Shown piece by piece: positions 62,623 to 64,000 of a stretch of 64,000 nucleotides of DNA; position 1 is the first letter of the stretch, and every line of letters begins with the position of its first letter. The DNA comes from Liolophura sinensis (lineage: Eukaryota > Mollusca > Polyplacophora > Chitonida > Chitonidae), in the NCBI RefSeq assembly GCF_032854445.1, contig NC_088307.1, forward strand, positions 1,672,001-1,736,000. Reading direction: 5' to 3'. The position numbers and the translations under genes were made by a program. The notes under the pieces are model-generated. The model ran no database searches. It saw only the letters and a list, made by a program, of their open reading frames with translations, and was not told the origin of the DNA.

Positions 62623-63464
62623 CATACTATACTTGGTATCCTACATGTACTTTTTTTTTGCAATGCATTTATATGCGTAAATATCATGAATATTTATTTT
62701 ACTTCATGGGCACTTTACACCATACTCTAGATGTATATCGGAGTATCCCTCATTACAGAATTTCCCACCTGAAATTGCAGCTTATTTAATGTACCTGATA
62801 TTATAATATGTATTATTTTGAAGCACTTTTGGCTTCTCGCTCTTTTGTATAACAGGCTTTAACATGTCTTTTTGGTTTGCTGCACACTTCCAGCCCAAAA
62901 TTGCTACGTTTTCCTTTTCTTTCGAGGACGAGCTCTGTTGTCTCTAAATTGGCTTTTATAAAGTCCTTGTACAGCTTTTGAACCCTTTGTTTTGGGCACT
63001 GATGTCAATCCACATTGTTTCATCGCAGATGTGGCTATTCATTTACAGCATTCAAGGCAACTGCTGTGTGCCTTTTTGTTTTGGGGAATTCATTTGTCGA
63101 TGGCTCGGTTAACAACCTCGGCCTTGTTTGTACTCAGCAAGTGGCTTGTTTTACTCAGAGCAGATTGTCCAAGGCTAAAAGCTATACGTTGCCTTATTGT
63201 ATAGCCAGTTTAAGGGCTAGCAACAAGTTCAAAGTTGTTATTCATAAAACACTGTTTTTAATGCAGTTATCCCCCTTAATTCCTGCCCACACGTGTTAAT
63301 AATAATAATAATAATAATATCTTTATTTATCAAAGGTAGGTCGGTCAATTTACACTGAAACTGTTCTTCCCCAAGGCCTTCACAGAGAAAATAATATGTA
63401 CGAAACATGTACTTCAGAGTCTAATAAAAAAAATACACGAGTATATATAAAGCAAAATTTGTGT
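62623..63464. other. Intergenic stretch
   Basis: Holds a (taa)n microsatellite at about 63299-63320 followed by 'atctttatttatcaaaggta', which resembles the 3' end of a retroelement in minus orientation. No gene recognised. Confidence 0.45.
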
Positions 63465-63815
63465 TTGAGTGAGTGCTTGGGTTTTAACGTCGTGCTCAAC
63501 AATTTTTCAGTCATATGACGACGCAGGAATCCCTAGGGTGTATGTAATGTACCTCCCTGTTGCAGGACGGAATTCCACCGCTCTTTTATCCAGTGCTGCT
63601 TAACTGAGACGAAACACCGAAGGCATGTAAGCCGCCAAGCCCGAGCCATTATACTGATACGGGTCAACCAGTAGTTGCACTATCCCCTTCATGCTGAACG
63701 CCAAGCGAGGAAGTTACAACTTCCTCTTTTAAAGTCTTTGGTCTGACTCGACCCAGGATTGATCCTGGATCTATCGCTCCCGAAGCGGACGCTCTACCAA
63801 CTGTGCTATGTGTAT
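63465..63815 (-). mobile_element. SINE family 2, near full length
   Basis: Minus orientation. The tail is at the left (tgcttgggttttaacgtcgt, then tcagtcatatgacgacg) and the tRNA-like head at the right; on the minus strand the head reads cagttggtagagcgtccgct with a B-box-like gatcaatcct. Confidence 0.82.
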
Positions 63816-64000
63816 TTTGTGACATACATTCATACATACACACTCAACAACACAACCAATGGCTGGCTGGAACCCGACACACATGTACAGAGAACAAACC
63901 AAATGAGTGGGAGATGGCCCCTTTCTCATCCCCTGTTTGCTTTGAACAACGCACAACGCAACAGTGTCACAGAGGCCTAGCCTTAAGGAAGGTTTTCTAC

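Overview
The window is animal nuclear DNA, most likely from a mollusc. Short exons are bounded by GT-AG introns, most of the sequence is non-coding, and two tRNA-headed SINE families recur whose tails I associate with bivalve and gastropod genomes. The species assignment is inference. I recognise two host genes, both on the minus strand and both built from spliced exons. PBX/extradenticle is present as its first two coding exons (20769-20971 and 19012-19085) and runs off the left edge. A complete four-exon gene of the PLAAT/H-REV107 (LRAT-domain) family lies at 45182-49799 and is predicted to encode 182 residues.

Layout. 1-19011 is the start of PBX intron 2. It holds five minisatellites (periods 77, 68, 73, 32-34 and 92 bp), a short 20-bp array, three copies of a roughly 210-bp MITE, and SINE pieces. 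20750-21300 is the PBX first exon and promoter. 21300-28450 is intergenic, with a 21-bp array and a decayed pogo/Tigger-type transposase. 28458-31651 is an 84-copy, 38-bp minisatellite. 33600-35280 is a patchwork of AT-rich repeats, CpG-rich E2F/CRE-like motifs in both orientations, a possible capsid-gene relic and a SINE inside a SINE. 36106-43964 is a complete but inactivated Ty3/gypsy element. Its domain order is gag-PR-IN-RT-RNaseH, the copia-like order known from the Gmr1 clade. It sits inside a SINE and carries a 5'-truncated insertion in its own 5' LTR. 45182-49799 is the PLAAT gene. 53120-58075 is a tandem segmental duplication of about 2.5 kb. 58070-58440 is a CpG-rich inverted-repeat cluster. 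60029-60787 is a solo LTR with a perfect 4-bp target duplication. The right end is SINE-rich.

The two most unusual points are as follows. (1) Intron 3 of the PLAAT gene begins, at its first base, with about 50 copies of a 36-bp repeat. In the sense strand each unit starts where the 5' splice site starts, and most units keep a GTAAG donor motif. The unit is 12 codons in the same phase as the exon, so alternative donors would lengthen the protein in 12-residue steps. The same exon has a second minisatellite just upstream of its 3' splice site. (2) The Gmr1-like retrotransposon joins gag-pro to pol through a TAATG stop/start overlap.
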